Source: Symbiodinium natans
Lineage: Eukaryota > Sar > Dinophyceae > Suessiales > Symbiodiniaceae
DNA: 64,000 nucleotides
Assembly (NCBI GenBank): GCA_905221605.1
Contig: CAJNDS010002623.1
Location: 62,001 to 126,000 of the forward strand
Direction of reading: 5' to 3'
A program made the position numbers and the translations under genes. The notes beneath the pieces were generated by a model. The model worked only from the letters and a program-made list of their open reading frames with translations. It ran no database searches and was not told the DNA's origin. This document shows positions 21,401 to 33,160 of the stretch, one piece after another; the stretch's first letter is position 1, and the number at the start of each line of letters is the position of its first letter.

Positions 21401-23555
21401 ATCCTAAACCTGAAGGTCGTTTAGGGTTTTGGGGTTTAGGGTTTGGGGTGTAGGGATTAGAGTTAAGGGTTAGCCCTACACCCTACGCCCTACATCCCGA
21501 AACCCGAGATCGAAAAAGGCAAAAGACTGAAGAGTTGGCGTCAGACGAGAACCAAGTCCACTTTGGGTTTCAAACTAGGGGTGATTTCCGCAGATTCGAT
21601 ATATTCGAGTCATTTGGGTTAGGACAGAGTTTAGGGCAGAGTCAGTAGGGTTTAGGGTTTAGGGTTCAGGGTTTAGGACTTAGGTTAAGTTTTTAAGGCC
21701 TTTGAATGATTTAGGGTGGCCAAAACCCGGCCTACACCCGGAACCCATGAGGAACCTTCCGCCCCCCCCCCCCCCCCCCCCCCCCCCCCACACCCGACCC
21801 TCCCCCTGCCCCACAACCCTAAACCCTAAACCCTAAACCCTACACCCTAAACCCTAAACCCTAAACTCTAAACCCTAACCACAGTTGTTACGGGCCTCCT
21901 TCTCGGCGTCCCTGTGGAGCCACAAAGCCTCCAGCTCTCACAGGGAAAATCACCAAGGGCCAGGGGTTTAGGGTGTAGGGTTTGGGGTTTGGGGTTTGGG
22001 GTTTAGGGTTTAGGATGCTTTTGGGCGAAGTGGTCGGTTCAGCAACCCTGAACTTGCGGATGTCGAGCTGTGACTTTGGGGTTTCGGGCTTGGGGCCTAG
22101 TAGGGTTTATAGGGCTTAGGGTCCAGAACAGAACCCTAAACCCTAAACCCTAAATCCTAAACCCTAGTACCCTAAACAGGGGTACCACACCTAAACCCCT
22201 AAACCCCTGAACCCCTAAACCTCTACACCCCCTCTTCTCCAGCCTTCGTCACGAGCTGCTGAGCTGCTGCGATCTTGCCTGATTCATGGTTGGGATAGTA
22301 TGAAAATTATAAATTTCTATTCCTTATTGGGTTTAAGTACCCCCTAAACCCTAAACCCCTGAACCCCTGATCCCCCAAACCTCTAAAAAATGTAACATGC
22401 TACCCATCTATGACAAAGTTGCCGCTGTCCTGGGAGCGTAGTGCCATGGCTGCCTGCGCTGGGTTTTGGGGTCGTTGGGAGATGCCCGGACAAGAGAGTC
22501 CTTCGGGAGCCATAAGCCAGAGAAAAACCCTAAACCCTAAACCCTAAACCCTCAACCCTAAACCCTAAACTCTAAACCCTAAACCCTCAACCACGTGTAC
22601 TTCGGAGCCGAGGGTCCCCTAAAGCGATGCCCCGAAACATGGTGGCCGATCGGCCGCTGTTGGGTGGCTTGCTTTTTTCATTCGTGTTGAGGACTTGGGT
22701 CCAGCGGTTGTACCTGGGACCCTCAGGGTTGCACCCTTCGGTTTTGGGGGTCCTAAACATGCTTAAGGTAGGAGTAATTAAGGCCAACCTTTCAGGGTTT
22801 AGGGTTTAGGGTTTAGGGTTTGGGGTTTAGGGTTTAGGGCTTAGGGTTCTTAATCCCTTGATTGGGCTCTAGGTCGCCTTCAGGTCGGGCATGACCCAAG
22901 AATTGGCTCCGCAGGGTTTGGCCGGCCCTCGAACTTCCTGGAACTTGACAGCCCAAAGCCTCAAAATGGTAAGACTTACCCCGCCACGACCCTCAAACCC
23001 TAAACCTTAAACCTTATACCCTAAACCCTAAACCCTAAACCCTAAACCCTAAACCTTAAACCTGTGTTCTGATCCCTACAGACGCCACGCCCGCGTTGTG
23101 TTTTGTCTGCAAAGCTCAGCGCCATGCGGCGAGTCGTCAAAGTGGAATGTCAGGGCCCTCCGGATCAGCTGTACACTGCATCCGAGGTTTAGAGTTTAGG
23201 GTTCCCTAAACCCTAAACCCTAAACCCTAAGGTTTGGGGGATTTCGGCTTTGGGGGTAGCCCCCAGCAAGGTGTTCCTGGCTCCCTTTTGAAATCTAACC
23301 TAGTAGCTGCTACCTTACCCACTAAACCAACCAAGAAAAAGAAACATCTCAGGTTACGGAAGATCCAGAGTACATTCACTGATGGCGGCGTCTAACGTGT
23401 CTCTGGAAATTGGTAGCATGTCAAAGTGCGAACTGCGCTGGTACCCTCGACATTCCATTGTCTTCTGAGCTTCCAGGCGTTAACAGAGGCTACCACGGAA
23501 ACATGCTCAACTCATGCGATGTCCCGTGCCCTCCGGGTATTGAGTGTAGGTCCCT
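18412..23555. repeat. Gene-free region, dense telomere arrays and C tracts
   Basis: Arrays lie at 18545-18690, 19020-19093, 19215-19270, 20090-20172, 20315-20365, 20878-20940, 21235-21300, 21645-21680, 21815-21880, 21964-22015, 22130-22220, 22526-22590, 22793-22850, 22985-23060 and 23203-23235. C tracts lie at 19861-19878, 21004-21021, 21360-21381 and 21762-21789. A family B remnant around 19825-19915 has had its interior expanded to C-run plus A-run. A family G remnant is at about 19937-20007 and a family I half-element at 20376-20476. Open frames at 19263-19800 and 22587-22809 have no recognised domain. Confidence 0.65.
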
Positions 23556-23692
23556 AAACGTCCATGCACCCTGTTATCGTGTACTTAGGCCCAAACATTC
23601 GCTTCACAGGAGGTAATCTCAGAAGTCCCTTTACAGGAGGTAATCGCAGGCACAAGTATCCCCTATTTAGGTACGTGGACCCCTAAGGGGGT
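23556..23692. mobile_element. Family I element (diverged)
   Basis: It reads CCCTAAACGTCCATGCACC at left and TATTTAGGTACGTGGACCCC at right. A short internal duplication (ACAGGAGGTAATC) occurs twice. Confidence 0.6.
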
Positions 23693-25103
23693 ACAAGTAA
23701 AAACCCTAAACCCTAAACCCTAAACCCTAAGCCCTAAGCCCTAAACCCTAAACCCTAAACCCGAAACCCCAAACCCTAAACCGTTCTCTTGAGGTTGTTT
23801 CCGCAGCTTCCCAAAAATGAGGAAGTCTGAGCATCAGACAGCACATCTGATGGGACAGATTTTCGATCACCCACTAGACAGGAAGAAAAGGGTGCCCTTT
23901 TGTAAAGGGGCCTATAAGGGAACCTAAGCCCTAACCAAAGGGAAGAAGGGCCTACTCTAGGTCCTGATTACGTAGCCCTAAACCATAAACCCTAAACACG
24001 ATTCCAGTACATCCCAGTCGTCCGAAGCCCAAACCACAGAGGTGAAACAAATCTCTGCAACATGGGCCGCTTGGCAACCTCTTTTGGGTTTAGGGTTCAG
24101 GGTTCAGGGTTGAGGGTTTACGGAATCAGCAAGAGGTAGCTGCTGAAGAGTTTAGGTCTGGATGGTTTTCGAACCCTTCCTGAACAGCAGCTCGTCGCAA
24201 AGCAGCCCTTTTTTTGCGTACACCGTGGCGGCTGTCTTCGTCGCACATCGGTGATGCAACCGGATGCTACCAGCCCTGAACCCTAAAGCCTAAACCCTAA
24301 ACACTAAACCCTAAACCCTAAACCTTGTTCAGCGTGGATATCCGGTTGACTTCACCTCGATACCGCAAGGCCCTAGATCATACTCCATGGACCCTTAGGA
24401 TAAGGTTCGGGGTTTCGGGTTTAGGGCTTGGTGTGTAGAGGCTTTCGGGCGACAGGAATCGGGCACTAAGGTTGAGCGACGTGTTGGTCACGAGGGTACG
24501 AGCGGTATGAAGGGCTTGGGGCAGCTCAAGTTTCATGGCTCCATAACCAGTCATTCCTCAAGAAGTATGGGTTTAGGGTTTAGGGTTTAGGGTTTAGGGT
24601 TTAGGGTTTTGGGTTTTGGGTTTAGGGTGGCTCGATGGGACTGGGCGAGTTACCCAAAAAGTCCGCGCGAAACCTTAAACCAAACGACTCGAATGCCCTA
24701 ACACCGCTGGACCTCAACATACTGGAACAGTTCACTAATCTCCCAACAGACGCAGATAGGCCTTAGATAATGCCCTGATGCCCGAACAGCTTAATAGCCT
24801 GATGGCCGAATAGCATCCTAGGTCAGAAGCCTACTCCTCTAAACCCCTAAACTCTAAACCCCAAACCCCTAAGCCCTGAACTATCGCCCATGTCAACCAA
24901 CAGCCGCTTCAGAGTCGTCAGTGTTCACTTGCTGCCGCGAGCGGGACTTGTCCACGCGCTTCGTGGCATCGTAAGCGCGACCTGGGTTTAGGGTTTAGGG
25001 TTTAGGGTTTGGGGTTTGGGGTTTGGGGTTTGGGGTTGGGGGTTTGGGGTTTCGGGTTTAGGGTTGCGACATGTCAACTTGGGCAATCTTTGTCCTGGTC
25101 ATC

Positions 25104-25206
25104 TATATGGAGTATGTATAGGGTATCTACATGGAGTATGTATAGGGTATCTATATGGAGTATGTATAGGGCATCTATATACAGTATGTATAGGGGTATC
25201 TACAGG
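25104..25206. repeat. 24-bp tandem repeat, about 4 copies
   Basis: The unit is close to ATATGGAGTATGTATAGGGT plus ATCT, repeated with small changes. It yields a repetitive frame (VCIGYLYG) that I do not call as a gene. Confidence 0.9.
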
Positions 25207-25414
25207 GTATCTGAGCCAGTCAGGGCTTCCAGGGCTTGAAGATATCCAGGGTTAAAGAATGGGCCACGCATGTGGGCCCTTAACTTCGGGCCCGCAATAT
25301 ACCCAAGAACCCTAAACCCTAAACCCTAAACCCTTTACCCCTTTGCATCTCAATGCACACACACACTCCTTTTTAGGACCCAGACTTCCAAGCTTAGATG
25401 GGGCGGAAGTACAA

Positions 25415-25500
25415 GTGGGTTTAGGGTTTAACCCTAAACCCTAAACCCTAAACCCTAAACCCTAAACCCTAAACCCTAAACCCTAAACCCTAAACCCTAA
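25415..25500. repeat. Head-to-head telomere array
   Basis: TTTAGGGTTTA passes directly into ACCCTAAACCC at about 25430-25434, then about nine CCCTAAA units follow. The direct inversion point has no spacer. Confidence 0.95.
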
Positions 25501-26336
25501 AAGAGATGTACAAGTCGGGGTAGAGCTCGCTCCTGACACTCGCGGGGCCCCCTCTAAGCTCGGCGCACAGCGTCGCAAAGGTCTGGCTGATACCTGGAGG
25601 GGGTGTTCATGGTTTCAAAGAGCTTTTGACCAAACCCGTGTGAATGGGACCCGTCCAAGCCCCAGCAACAAGCTTCAAACCGCAAAACCTGCTAAGTTTC
25701 CTGAATTAGCATGTCACTCGCGCCTGATTCAAGGGAAATTACTTACGAGGGCCGAAACCTTAACCAAACCGGTTGGCCCGAAGATGCACCGGGGACGTGC
25801 AGGGTTTCGGGCCAGAAGGATGGAGCACAGTGTAATTTCCAGTAGGCGATTGTCGGATCGCGTTACCGTCAGAATGGAGGCCTGCGGTGGATTAGGGACC
25901 AAAGACCTGATGTATTGCCCGCCCGGCTTTGCCCAATTCCTGCAGCCCTACCCCTTGCCCCCACCCCCCTCCCGCTCCCAACCCTAAACCCTCAACCCTA
26001 AACCGTACACCGTAACCCTAAACCCTAAACCCCCGAAACCCTAACCCTCAACGCCAAACCCTCCCTCAGCGCACGCAGCTCATTCGCCGCATCTCTCTCT
26101 TTTAGCTTCCGGAGTCGTTCCTGGCGAGGCTTTATGGGCTTAATTAGGGTTGGAAAGCATAGAGTTTGGGATTTAGGGTATTAAAGTTAAAGGTTTCGGG
26201 TGTAAGGCTTGATGGGGTTTGGGGTTTTAGGGACTAGAGCTCCAGAGCATAAGGTCGCGGTGGGCTTTTGGGTTTAGATGTTGGAAAGCCCATGGAATGC
26301 TTGATACGGACACAAGCTGAAGTGGGGCGTCTTGAA

Positions 26337-26466
26337 TCTACTTAGAGGTCCATGGTACTTATAACCCAATCACAGCTATCCCTAAACCCTAAACCCTAAA
26401 CTCTGAACCCTAAACCCTAAACCCTAAACCCTACACCCTGTTGTCGTAAGTGCCATGAACCTCCAA
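26337..26466. mobile_element. Family L element with internal telomere array
   Basis: The left arm TACTTAGAGGTCCATGG and right arm CCATGAACCTCCAAGTA are inverted. Between them CCCTAAA repeats (26382-26440) replace most of the interior. Related arms lie at 39108-39265 and 56570-56610. Confidence 0.65.
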
Positions 26467-26905
26467 GTACATCGCACAAACATGAATCAGAACAGTTTGC
26501 GGGTCACCCTCTGCCCCCATCCCAACACTTCCCGGCCAGACCGGAATCACCCGGCAAGGGTTTAGGGTTTCGGGTTTCGGGTTTCGGGTTGCATTCCAAA
26601 AGTTGATGGGTTCTGAGTTGGGGGCGGGCAGGCGGGTGTTGCGTGTGAGTTCGCACGCATGCGCGTGAGTTGGCGACTACGTGTCGGCGGTTTTACACAA
26701 GGTCAGTGCGAAGAGCTAAACCGTGCCTCAGTACCACCGATGTGGTCCAGCCTCGCTTCAAACGGGCAGGAATTCCCCTTAGCTCTAGAGTCCGCAAAGC
26801 CTGAACCCTATGTGAAGTAGGGTTTGCATTTCTTGTACCCCCAAAAGGACACCCCATATATACCCTCACCAATATTTCAAAGGAACCTTATATACCCTCA
26901 CCAAA

Positions 26906-26958
26906 AACAGTAATAATAATAACAATAATAATAATAATAACAATAATAATAATAATAA
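26906..26958. repeat. (AAT)n microsatellite
   Basis: Trinucleotide tract of AAT with occasional AAC. Confidence 0.95.
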
Positions 26959-27366
26959 AAACCCTGCTTCATGTGAGGGGGGGCTCAATGCTTTAATTCG
27001 GGGAACGGGTCGGGTTCGCAGGATTTGGTAATGTGGCCCCCCAGTTGTAGTTGCTTTTGCTTGATTCGTTTCTGTGGTGCCTCACTTTGTGGCTAGTATG
27101 AAGGGGCGTTCCCTACACCCAAAACCCCAAGCAAGGTGTCTGGGTAAGGTTCCTCTATGTGGGGTTTGGGTGCTATAGCGCTCAAGGGCGTTGGGTTCAG
27201 GGCTTACGGTATAAAAGTATAAAAGGGCATTCTCGTGGCTTTGTTGGAATAGTTCGTTAATTACGTGGCTTAAGCTTAACATATCTGTACATTTCCCCAG
27301 CCACAGCATGCAGTGACGGGTTCCTTCCAGCCACAGGCCTCTGCAAAGAGAGTCCCTGCACTTTCT

Positions 27367-27525
27367 TAGGGTAGTTACATGGTCCCTTAATCTAGGGCCC
27401 TGTGAAGGGGACCCTTTATATACCCCATATATACCCTCTAAAACCCAAGGGCCCATACTTCAGAACCCTTTACAGAAGAAGGTATAAGGGACCATAAGGG
27501 ACCATGTAGCTACCCTTAGAACTAT
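27367..27525. mobile_element. Family H element, best copy
   Basis: The ends CTTAGGGTAGTTACATGG and CCATGTAGCTACCCTTAG are inverted repeats of 18 bp or more. The interior has CTTTATATACCCC and AAGGGCCCATACTTCAGAAC. Confidence 0.85.
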
Positions 27526-28844
27526 ACGAACTACGTTCGGGAGTTTCCCAATATCGGGGCACCCTTTTGAGGGATTCCTTCATTTTTGTGGAATTTCACG
27601 GTCAATTTGAAACCCTAAACTCTTCACATAGCAAGGAGGGGAGGAAGGCGCTTCTTTCGGGCTGCGGGTTTCGGGTTGATGGTTGAGGCTCCATAAAGGC
27701 AAGGAAGCCTGAGGCTCACATGAGCACCGAACCCCATCCTACATCGCACGACCCCCTAAACCCTAAACCCTAAGCCCTAAACCCTAAACCCTCCTAACCC
27801 TACATACCTTAAACTCGAAGCCCCAGGCCCGAAACTCAAAGGCCACGGCGCTAGGCTCTAACACCCAACCGAAGCCTAAACCCTAAACCCAAAACCCGAA
27901 CCCTAAACACAAAACCCAAAAACCTCAAAAACCCAACACCATCAATCCAAACCCTACCCCGAAACCCCCCAAATCGAAAACCCCAAAAAGCCCCAAACCC
28001 CTATAGCTGAGCACACAGCAGGGCCAGAATCAAGCGCACCTGCTCTTTGGTGGCCTTCGATGAATTTAGAGTTCAGGGTTGCGGGTTTTAGGGCTAAGGG
28101 GCTTGAGATTCGAGGCTTCAGGGTTAAGAGGGCTTGAGGAGCGGTTTAGGGTTTAGGGTTTAGGTCTTCTTTCTTGCCCATCCTGCTTGAGACGTGTTGT
28201 GAACACTCTCATCACCACAGTCAAGACCTCTGTAAAGCCCCAAAAAACTCCAAAACCCCGCTACCCTGAACCCTAAACCCTAAACCCTAAACCCTAAACC
28301 CTCAACCCTAAACCCTAAACCCGGAGATCTGGCTTGAGGCGGCCGCCGAGGAAAGAGAGGACCGGCGCAACAGGCCTTGGCCAACGCGAGGCTCGAAGGC
28401 TCAGTATTAAGGTCTTAGGCTTAGGGCTATAGGTTGGGGTTTAGGGTTTAGGGTTTAGGGTTTGGGATTCGGGGTTTGGGGTTTAGGGTTTAGGGCTAAA
28501 GGTTTTGGAGAGGGTTTAGGGATTTGGGGTTTTGGGCTCTACGGTTTAGGGTTTTGGCCAGCGGGTTCAGGTTTATTTAGGGTTGGCTGAGGCTGGTCGG
28601 CTCAAAAGGGCTCGCGGCTGATGCTCATGATGCTGGTCCTGAGGCCGGTTTAGCTAAAGGGTTTAGGGTGTAGGGTGTTGGGCTATAGGGTTTGGGGTTT
28701 TGGTTTTTGGGCTATAGGGTTTGGGGTTGAGGTATTGGGGCTTAGGGCTTACTCGTTTATGTGAAACCGTAACCCTAAACCCTAAACGTTCGGGGAACGC
28801 TTTAGGGTTTGAAGTCCGGGGTTCGTGTTGTTCCATGCAAACAC

Positions 28845-28957
28845 ACCTGGGTGCTTTACACTTCCAGTGTGCTTCTCAAAGTCGAATTAAAATCAGTATG
28901 GCTGCGTACAAACCTGGTTCTTACAAATCATGCAGCTCAAATCATGCAACCCAACCC
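28845..28957 (-). repeat. Duplicated 3' segment of the 29.1 kb ORF region
   Basis: About 110 bp resembles 29050-29150: GTGCTTTACACTTCCAGTGT against AGCTTTACACTCCCAGTGT, then TCGAATTA, and CTTACAAATCATGCAGCTC in both. Telomere-type repeats lie between the copies (28962-29045). Confidence 0.8.
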
Positions 28958-29126
28958 TAAACTTACATTAACCCCTAAACCCTAAACCCTAAGCCTGAAG
29001 CCTGAAGCCTTAACTCTAAACCTAAACCCTAAACCCGAAACCCTAACACCTAGAAGCTTTACACTCCCAGTGTGCCTCTCGAAAGTCGAATTATAAAGGC
29101 AAGCTGGTTGCTTACAAATCTGGTTT

Positions 29127-29710
29127 TTACAAATCATGCAGCTCAAATCTGCCAATTTCAAATTCGTCCATTTTGACCCTCATATACCATGGGTCTCTCC
29201 CACCAAGCTGGCTCCAATCGCACATGGCGGCACACTGGCCAGCCTGAGAGCGAAAGCCTGTAGATCTTTTGGATTTCTGGGCACTGCCGCCCCAGCCATT
29301 CTGATAGTATACACAATAGGGTCTGTCCCCTTTGCGTTTCTTCACTGTCAGATTCTGGTGGATTTCCATGGCCCGTTTAAAAGAGGTCATCCTCCCCCAT
29401 GTTGTCATACAAAGAAGCTTTGGAAGACAGAGAACCTCACCATTTTGAGGACCCTCTGGTTGCAACTCTGGATCTATTTGGGTGGCCTCTTCCCTTTCAG
29501 GAATGACAGTGTGAATGATGCGATTTTTGAGTTGTTCAAAGACTGGCCTCTCCCAATGTCCTGAAGCCTGCCTTGTCATTGCAAGGAGTTGGAACCACAA
29601 GCTCCCTCTGTTCTTGAAGCCACTGCCTTCCCTGCAAATGTTACAGAACTCCTCATGCAGCTGTGACAGCTTATCCTCCCATGATGTGGTCGCTATGACT
29701 GGATTCGAAA
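29127..29710 (-). CDS. Unrecognised protein exon, about 190 codons
   Basis: The minus frame is open from about 29709 to the stop at 29127, free of telomere repeats. It begins after a possible AG acceptor (CCTTAAG, just upstream), reads NPVIATTSWEDKLSQLHEEF, then has an internal Met (29600). I recognise no domain. Visible features are a mixed charged/aromatic composition with several Cys (NICRE, VLCLPKLLCM, YCVYYQNGWGG, CAAMCDW), and no signal peptide or membrane span. A (CATA)n tract and the 3' end of a LINE lie just upstream. It could be a gene exon or a passenger of a mobile element. Its 3' 100 bp are duplicated at 28845-28957. The long uninterrupted frame in non-repetitive sequence is the main reason for calling it. 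Confidence 0.5.
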
Positions 29711-29734
29711 CTTAAGGTTTAAGGTATATGGCAT

Positions 29735-29962
29735 ACACACACAGGGCATATACATGTATGTATGTATATATATATATAAACATACATATGATTACATGTG
29801 TATACTTACATGTATACACGTATGTATGCATGAATGCATGCGTGAATGTATGTGTGAATGCATGTATGTATATGTAGGTGTATGTGATACAGATGTATGT
29901 GTATGCAAAAAAGATTAATACATATATAAATATACATATACATATATAGATATTTTCCGAAG
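29735..29962. repeat. (TATG/CATA)n microsatellite, 3' tail of the LINE
   Basis: A TA, TATG and CATG mixed tract of about 220 bp lies directly after the LINE's last recognisable codons in the LINE's own (minus) direction. Many non-LTR retrotransposons end in simple repeats, so it is plausibly the LINE tail. Confidence 0.8.
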
Positions 29963-31930
29963 CCATACCGTGAATCGACTGTACGTCAACTTCAAGACAC
30001 GGCGTTGGCGCAGCAAAAAGGAGGCTTACCCTCTGCAGACGCTTTAGAACTGTGTTGCAAACCTGCATTATAGATGAGATTTTCCTGTACCGGGGTTTCT
30101 TCATAAGATATTCTGCCAAGCGTCTCTTCCCACACAAACTTCTTTGCATGGTGTATCCAAGTTTGCCGGGGCTTCCCAACTCGCTTTTTGCCATACTCGA
30201 TTCTAGTGGCACTGCTGGGCATAAACGATACCTGTCTTAAACGATCTGAATCTGTACTACGAAGTATATGACCTCAAAGCTTAGCACGCCGTAAATTATG
30301 CAACTCACTAAATAGTAATATCTTTCGTTGGTCGTCGCGGCTTGGAAATGCTATCATACTTGCTTCTTCCAGAAGCTTTGCATTAGTATTTGTACGGTCT
30401 ATATAGACGTGAGCTTTGTTTAAAAACTTGCGAATGCCCCTTATTTGGAACGCATGGAGCTTCTGTGCCATAGCAGTGGTTAAGTGTATAGTTTCTAGCC
30501 CGTATAGTAGTTTTCATATACTATTAGTTTCCACCTCTTGCTAGCATGGGTTGCTTTCCAATAAGGGCTTAATTTGATCCAAGTGCGTCTTACCTCTTGT
30601 AGCTTGTTCGAGATTTCATGACGAATATTGACCTCCCTGTTAAATTTCATTGCCAAGATACGTAGCTTCGTATTCTGTGGCTAAGGGCGTACCATCTTGA
30701 AAATGTATGGAACCTTCATTATTCATGGGTATTGCGACGCACTTGTCTCTGTTTAAATGGAGTCCGTATTGTTGTGAAATCCTCTCGGTGAGACATAAAA
30801 GTTCGTTGAGACCCCTGTTGCTCTGGGAAAACACAATCGTGTCAGCAGCATAGTAAACCATGTCAAAATCCAGACCCGGAACTCTATTATTGGCTATGTG
30901 ACCAGTGATGGAGGATTGAATATCAGAAACAATGCACGACATAACCAAGGTGCTCAACGGGCATCCTTGTCGTATGCCGCTTCTTTGCTCTTTTATTGTT
31001 GAAGTAGCGACATCGTCCTTCACATAGAATGTCGGCGTTCGATAACAATCCGCAATAACATCAATGTAACGCTAGCTGAAACCTAGTCTAGATAAAGCAA
31101 CCAATAGCTTATCATGTTGAGTCTTATCGAAAGCCTTCTCCCAGTCGAGTAAGGCGACGCTTAGCTTAGCGGCTTTCGACGCTGCAAAGTCCTGTATACG
31201 TCTGATAAGGTAGATGGCATGTGAAGTGGACTTGCTCTGTCGGAAACCGTACTGCGCCCTTGCTAAAAGGTGCTCGATCGAATTCTGCATTCTGTACCTG
31301 ATCATCATCATATATACCTTGTAGATGCCATTTAATAGAGATATTGGCCTATAATTAGAAGCAACATCTGTGTCTCCTTTCTTGAAGATTGGAGCGACCC
31401 GCGCCAAGAATAGTTCTTCGGGCGCCGTCTTGTTGGACCACCAGCTATTGATGAATTGAAGTAGAATATCTCTATTCGGCGCATCGAGCCACTTGAAGAG
31501 CTCTAATGATCCCGTCAGGTCCAGGTTGTTTATGACATTTTGCTGCTTGTAAGGCGTCGTTCAATTCTGAAATAACGAAAGTTGACTCATCCGCAAAACT
31601 CACGTCAACAGTTTTTGTCCTGCATGGCTGTCCGTTAGCATCATTTTTCCAAGGTTCTTCTTCCAAATAACTTGCAACAGTTTCTGCCCGAAAGATCAAC
31701 GGAACGTGTTTGCCATGTTTGTTTTTCATTTTAACATAATGCGGTGTGACCTTTCTCTTCAAACTCCGAACTGCTTTCCAATTTTTTTGTTTGGGTCCAT
31801 AGGGCTTTCATTAAACTTCTCCATCAGAGAGGCTTGTTTATCCATGTTAGCCGATTTTGCTATATCGTTATTTAGTTGTTTTATTTCAGCAGTTGTCATA
31901 CCGTGTAGTTTTTGCCCAAGTCCCTAATGT
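29963..31930 (-). mobile_element. Degenerate non-LTR retrotransposon (LINE) reverse transcriptase
   Basis: Reading down the minus strand, the reverse transcriptase blocks appear in order: LQAAKCHKQPGPDGI (31.5 kb), VAPIFKKGDTDVASNYRPIS (31.4-31.35), AQYGFRQSKST, VALLDWEKAFDK (fingers and palm), GIRQGCPLSTLV (30.97) and VYYAADTIVFSQ (about 30.85). The catalytic YADD box reads YAAD, so one metal-binding aspartate is lost. A post-RT region with the LINE-typical KPRQTWIHHAKK follows at about 30.17 kb. The reading frame is broken by shifts near 31.77 and 31.50 kb, an in-frame stop at about 31073 and further breaks at 30.6-30.5 kb. No endonuclease domain is visible, so the copy is 5'-truncated as well as dead. 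The island lacks telomere repeats. Confidence 0.9.
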
Positions 31931-32099
31931 TTTTCTTGTATTTATTTATTTTCGCATAATATGCACATGTTTAGGGTTCTCCAGTTTTGGGGTCTAGGGT
32001 TCAGGGTTTGGGCTTGGTGTTGAGGATTTAGGGCTGAAGGGCTTATGGCTGGGAATTTAAGATAAGATTTCTCGAGGCTCAGACTTGAAGACTCAGCCC

Positions 32100-32176
32100 T
32101 CAAATAGGGATTTCCTTGGTCTCGGCCAGACCATGTAAAACCATGAGGTCAAAAGCTTTCAGCAACTCTTTCCCTC

Positions 32177-32207
<31 letters not shown>

Positions 32208-32990
32208 AAGTGGGGTAAGTTCTTCTCCATGATCAGAGCTCCTGACCCTGACTTCCACTCTGAGCATGTTGAAGTAAGTGCTGCCAACCAATAGAAGGCC
32301 ATTTACCAACTTGTCCATTGCTTCAAGCTGTTTGTTGTTGCCTGAATGGGTTTTGGGCCAACTGAAAGAAGTCCTTCCCTTCAGTACTCTGATCAGCTTG
32401 GATTGGAAAATTGCAAAAACCTTCCCCAAATCATTTCCTCTGAGAGGTGAAGAAGAAGGGCCCCTGCTTTCCTTGATCCCCAGACTTCCAAATACCCAAG
32501 GCATGGAGTCCATCTGGCATAGAGGTAAAATGGGATGCACCCTGATCTTGAAGTCAGAGAAATTGCTGCCCACACGTGCTTTTTGCCACACCAGAAGTGG
32601 AATCAATGTCAATGCTTACCAATGGTATCCCGTCGAAGGTCAAGGCAAGGCAGATGCAATGTCCACTGCTGTGAGCCAACAGGCCAGTCCTTGTAGTATT
32701 TGGGGTGTCTGCAGATGTGCTGTAGGGTCAAGATGCTACCCAGGTAGAGGTAGTTGACCTCCAAGGTGCCCTGTGAAAACATTTTCTATGCCAGCCTGTA
32801 CCGAGGCAGCCTTCAATTGCACCAATAGAGTGCTTGAGCATGCCTCGCATGAGATCTTCCCCATGTATGTTGGGCTTGGCCCGATAGACACCTTGCTGTT
32901 CAAGAGCATCAGCAATGGCCATCTTGGTTCTGAACATGCTTGGGATACTGTGGTGGACAATCGCATCATATTATGCGAAAGGGCTTGAAC
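32100..32990 (-). pseudogene. Decayed coding region of unknown family
   Basis: Minus-strand pieces in three frames look like one protein interrupted by shifts. Around 32937-32790 it reads MFRTKMAIADALEQQGVYRA with KPNIHGEDLMRGMLKHSIG. Around 32640-32570 it reads LTFDGIPLVSIDIDSTSG. From about 32560 to 32100 it reads FKIRVHPILPLCQMDSMPWV, then SFSWPKTHSGNNKQLEAMDK, and ends after an alanine run encoded by (CTG)n. I do not recognise the family. Position beside a LINE and loss of frame suggest a dead mobile-element protein or retrocopy. Confidence 0.45.
32179..32207. repeat. (CTG)n trinucleotide run
   Basis: About nine CTG units. In the minus frame of the decayed ORF this encodes a polyalanine stretch. 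Confidence 0.95.
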
Positions 32991-32998
32991 CAAATCTT

Positions 32999-33160
32999 AG
33001 TTGCTGAGTTCCTAAGCCCCCCAAAAAGGTGTACACTTTCAGTTCAATAAGGGGGTTATAGTACGCATCTGAGTTCTAAGCCCCCAAAAAAAGTACACTC
33101 TCAGTTCAATAGGGACTTCTAGTATCCCGAAAAGTGTAAGGTGTACTCACTCAGCTATCC
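32999..33160. mobile_element. Family D element with internal duplication
   Basis: It starts CTTAGTTGCTGAGTTCC and ends ACTCACTCAGCTATCC. The left segment (GAGTTC, TAAGCCCCC, AAAAA, GTACACT, TCAGTTCAATA) occurs twice, at about 33008-33060 and 33069-33118. Confidence 0.75.

Larger units (their letters stand above)
23693..28840. repeat. Gene-free region with arrays, a 24-bp tandem repeat and remnants
   Basis: Arrays lie at 23700-23785, 24088-24120, 24275-24325, 24569-24625, 24984-25068, 25310-25335, 25415-25500, 25980-26060, 26382-26440, 27755-27795, 28262-28320, 28437-28500 and 28660-28760. A family B remnant lies at 23885-23965, a family L element split by telomere repeat at 26337-26466 and a family H element at 27367-27525. 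An (AAT)n tract is at 26906-26958. The stretch 25500-25980 is unique with an open plus frame but no domain that I know. Confidence 0.65.

Noticed and set aside
29136-29564. 142-codon plus-strand frame
   Set aside because: It is antisense to the longer minus-strand frame, which extends further and continues upstream without stops.
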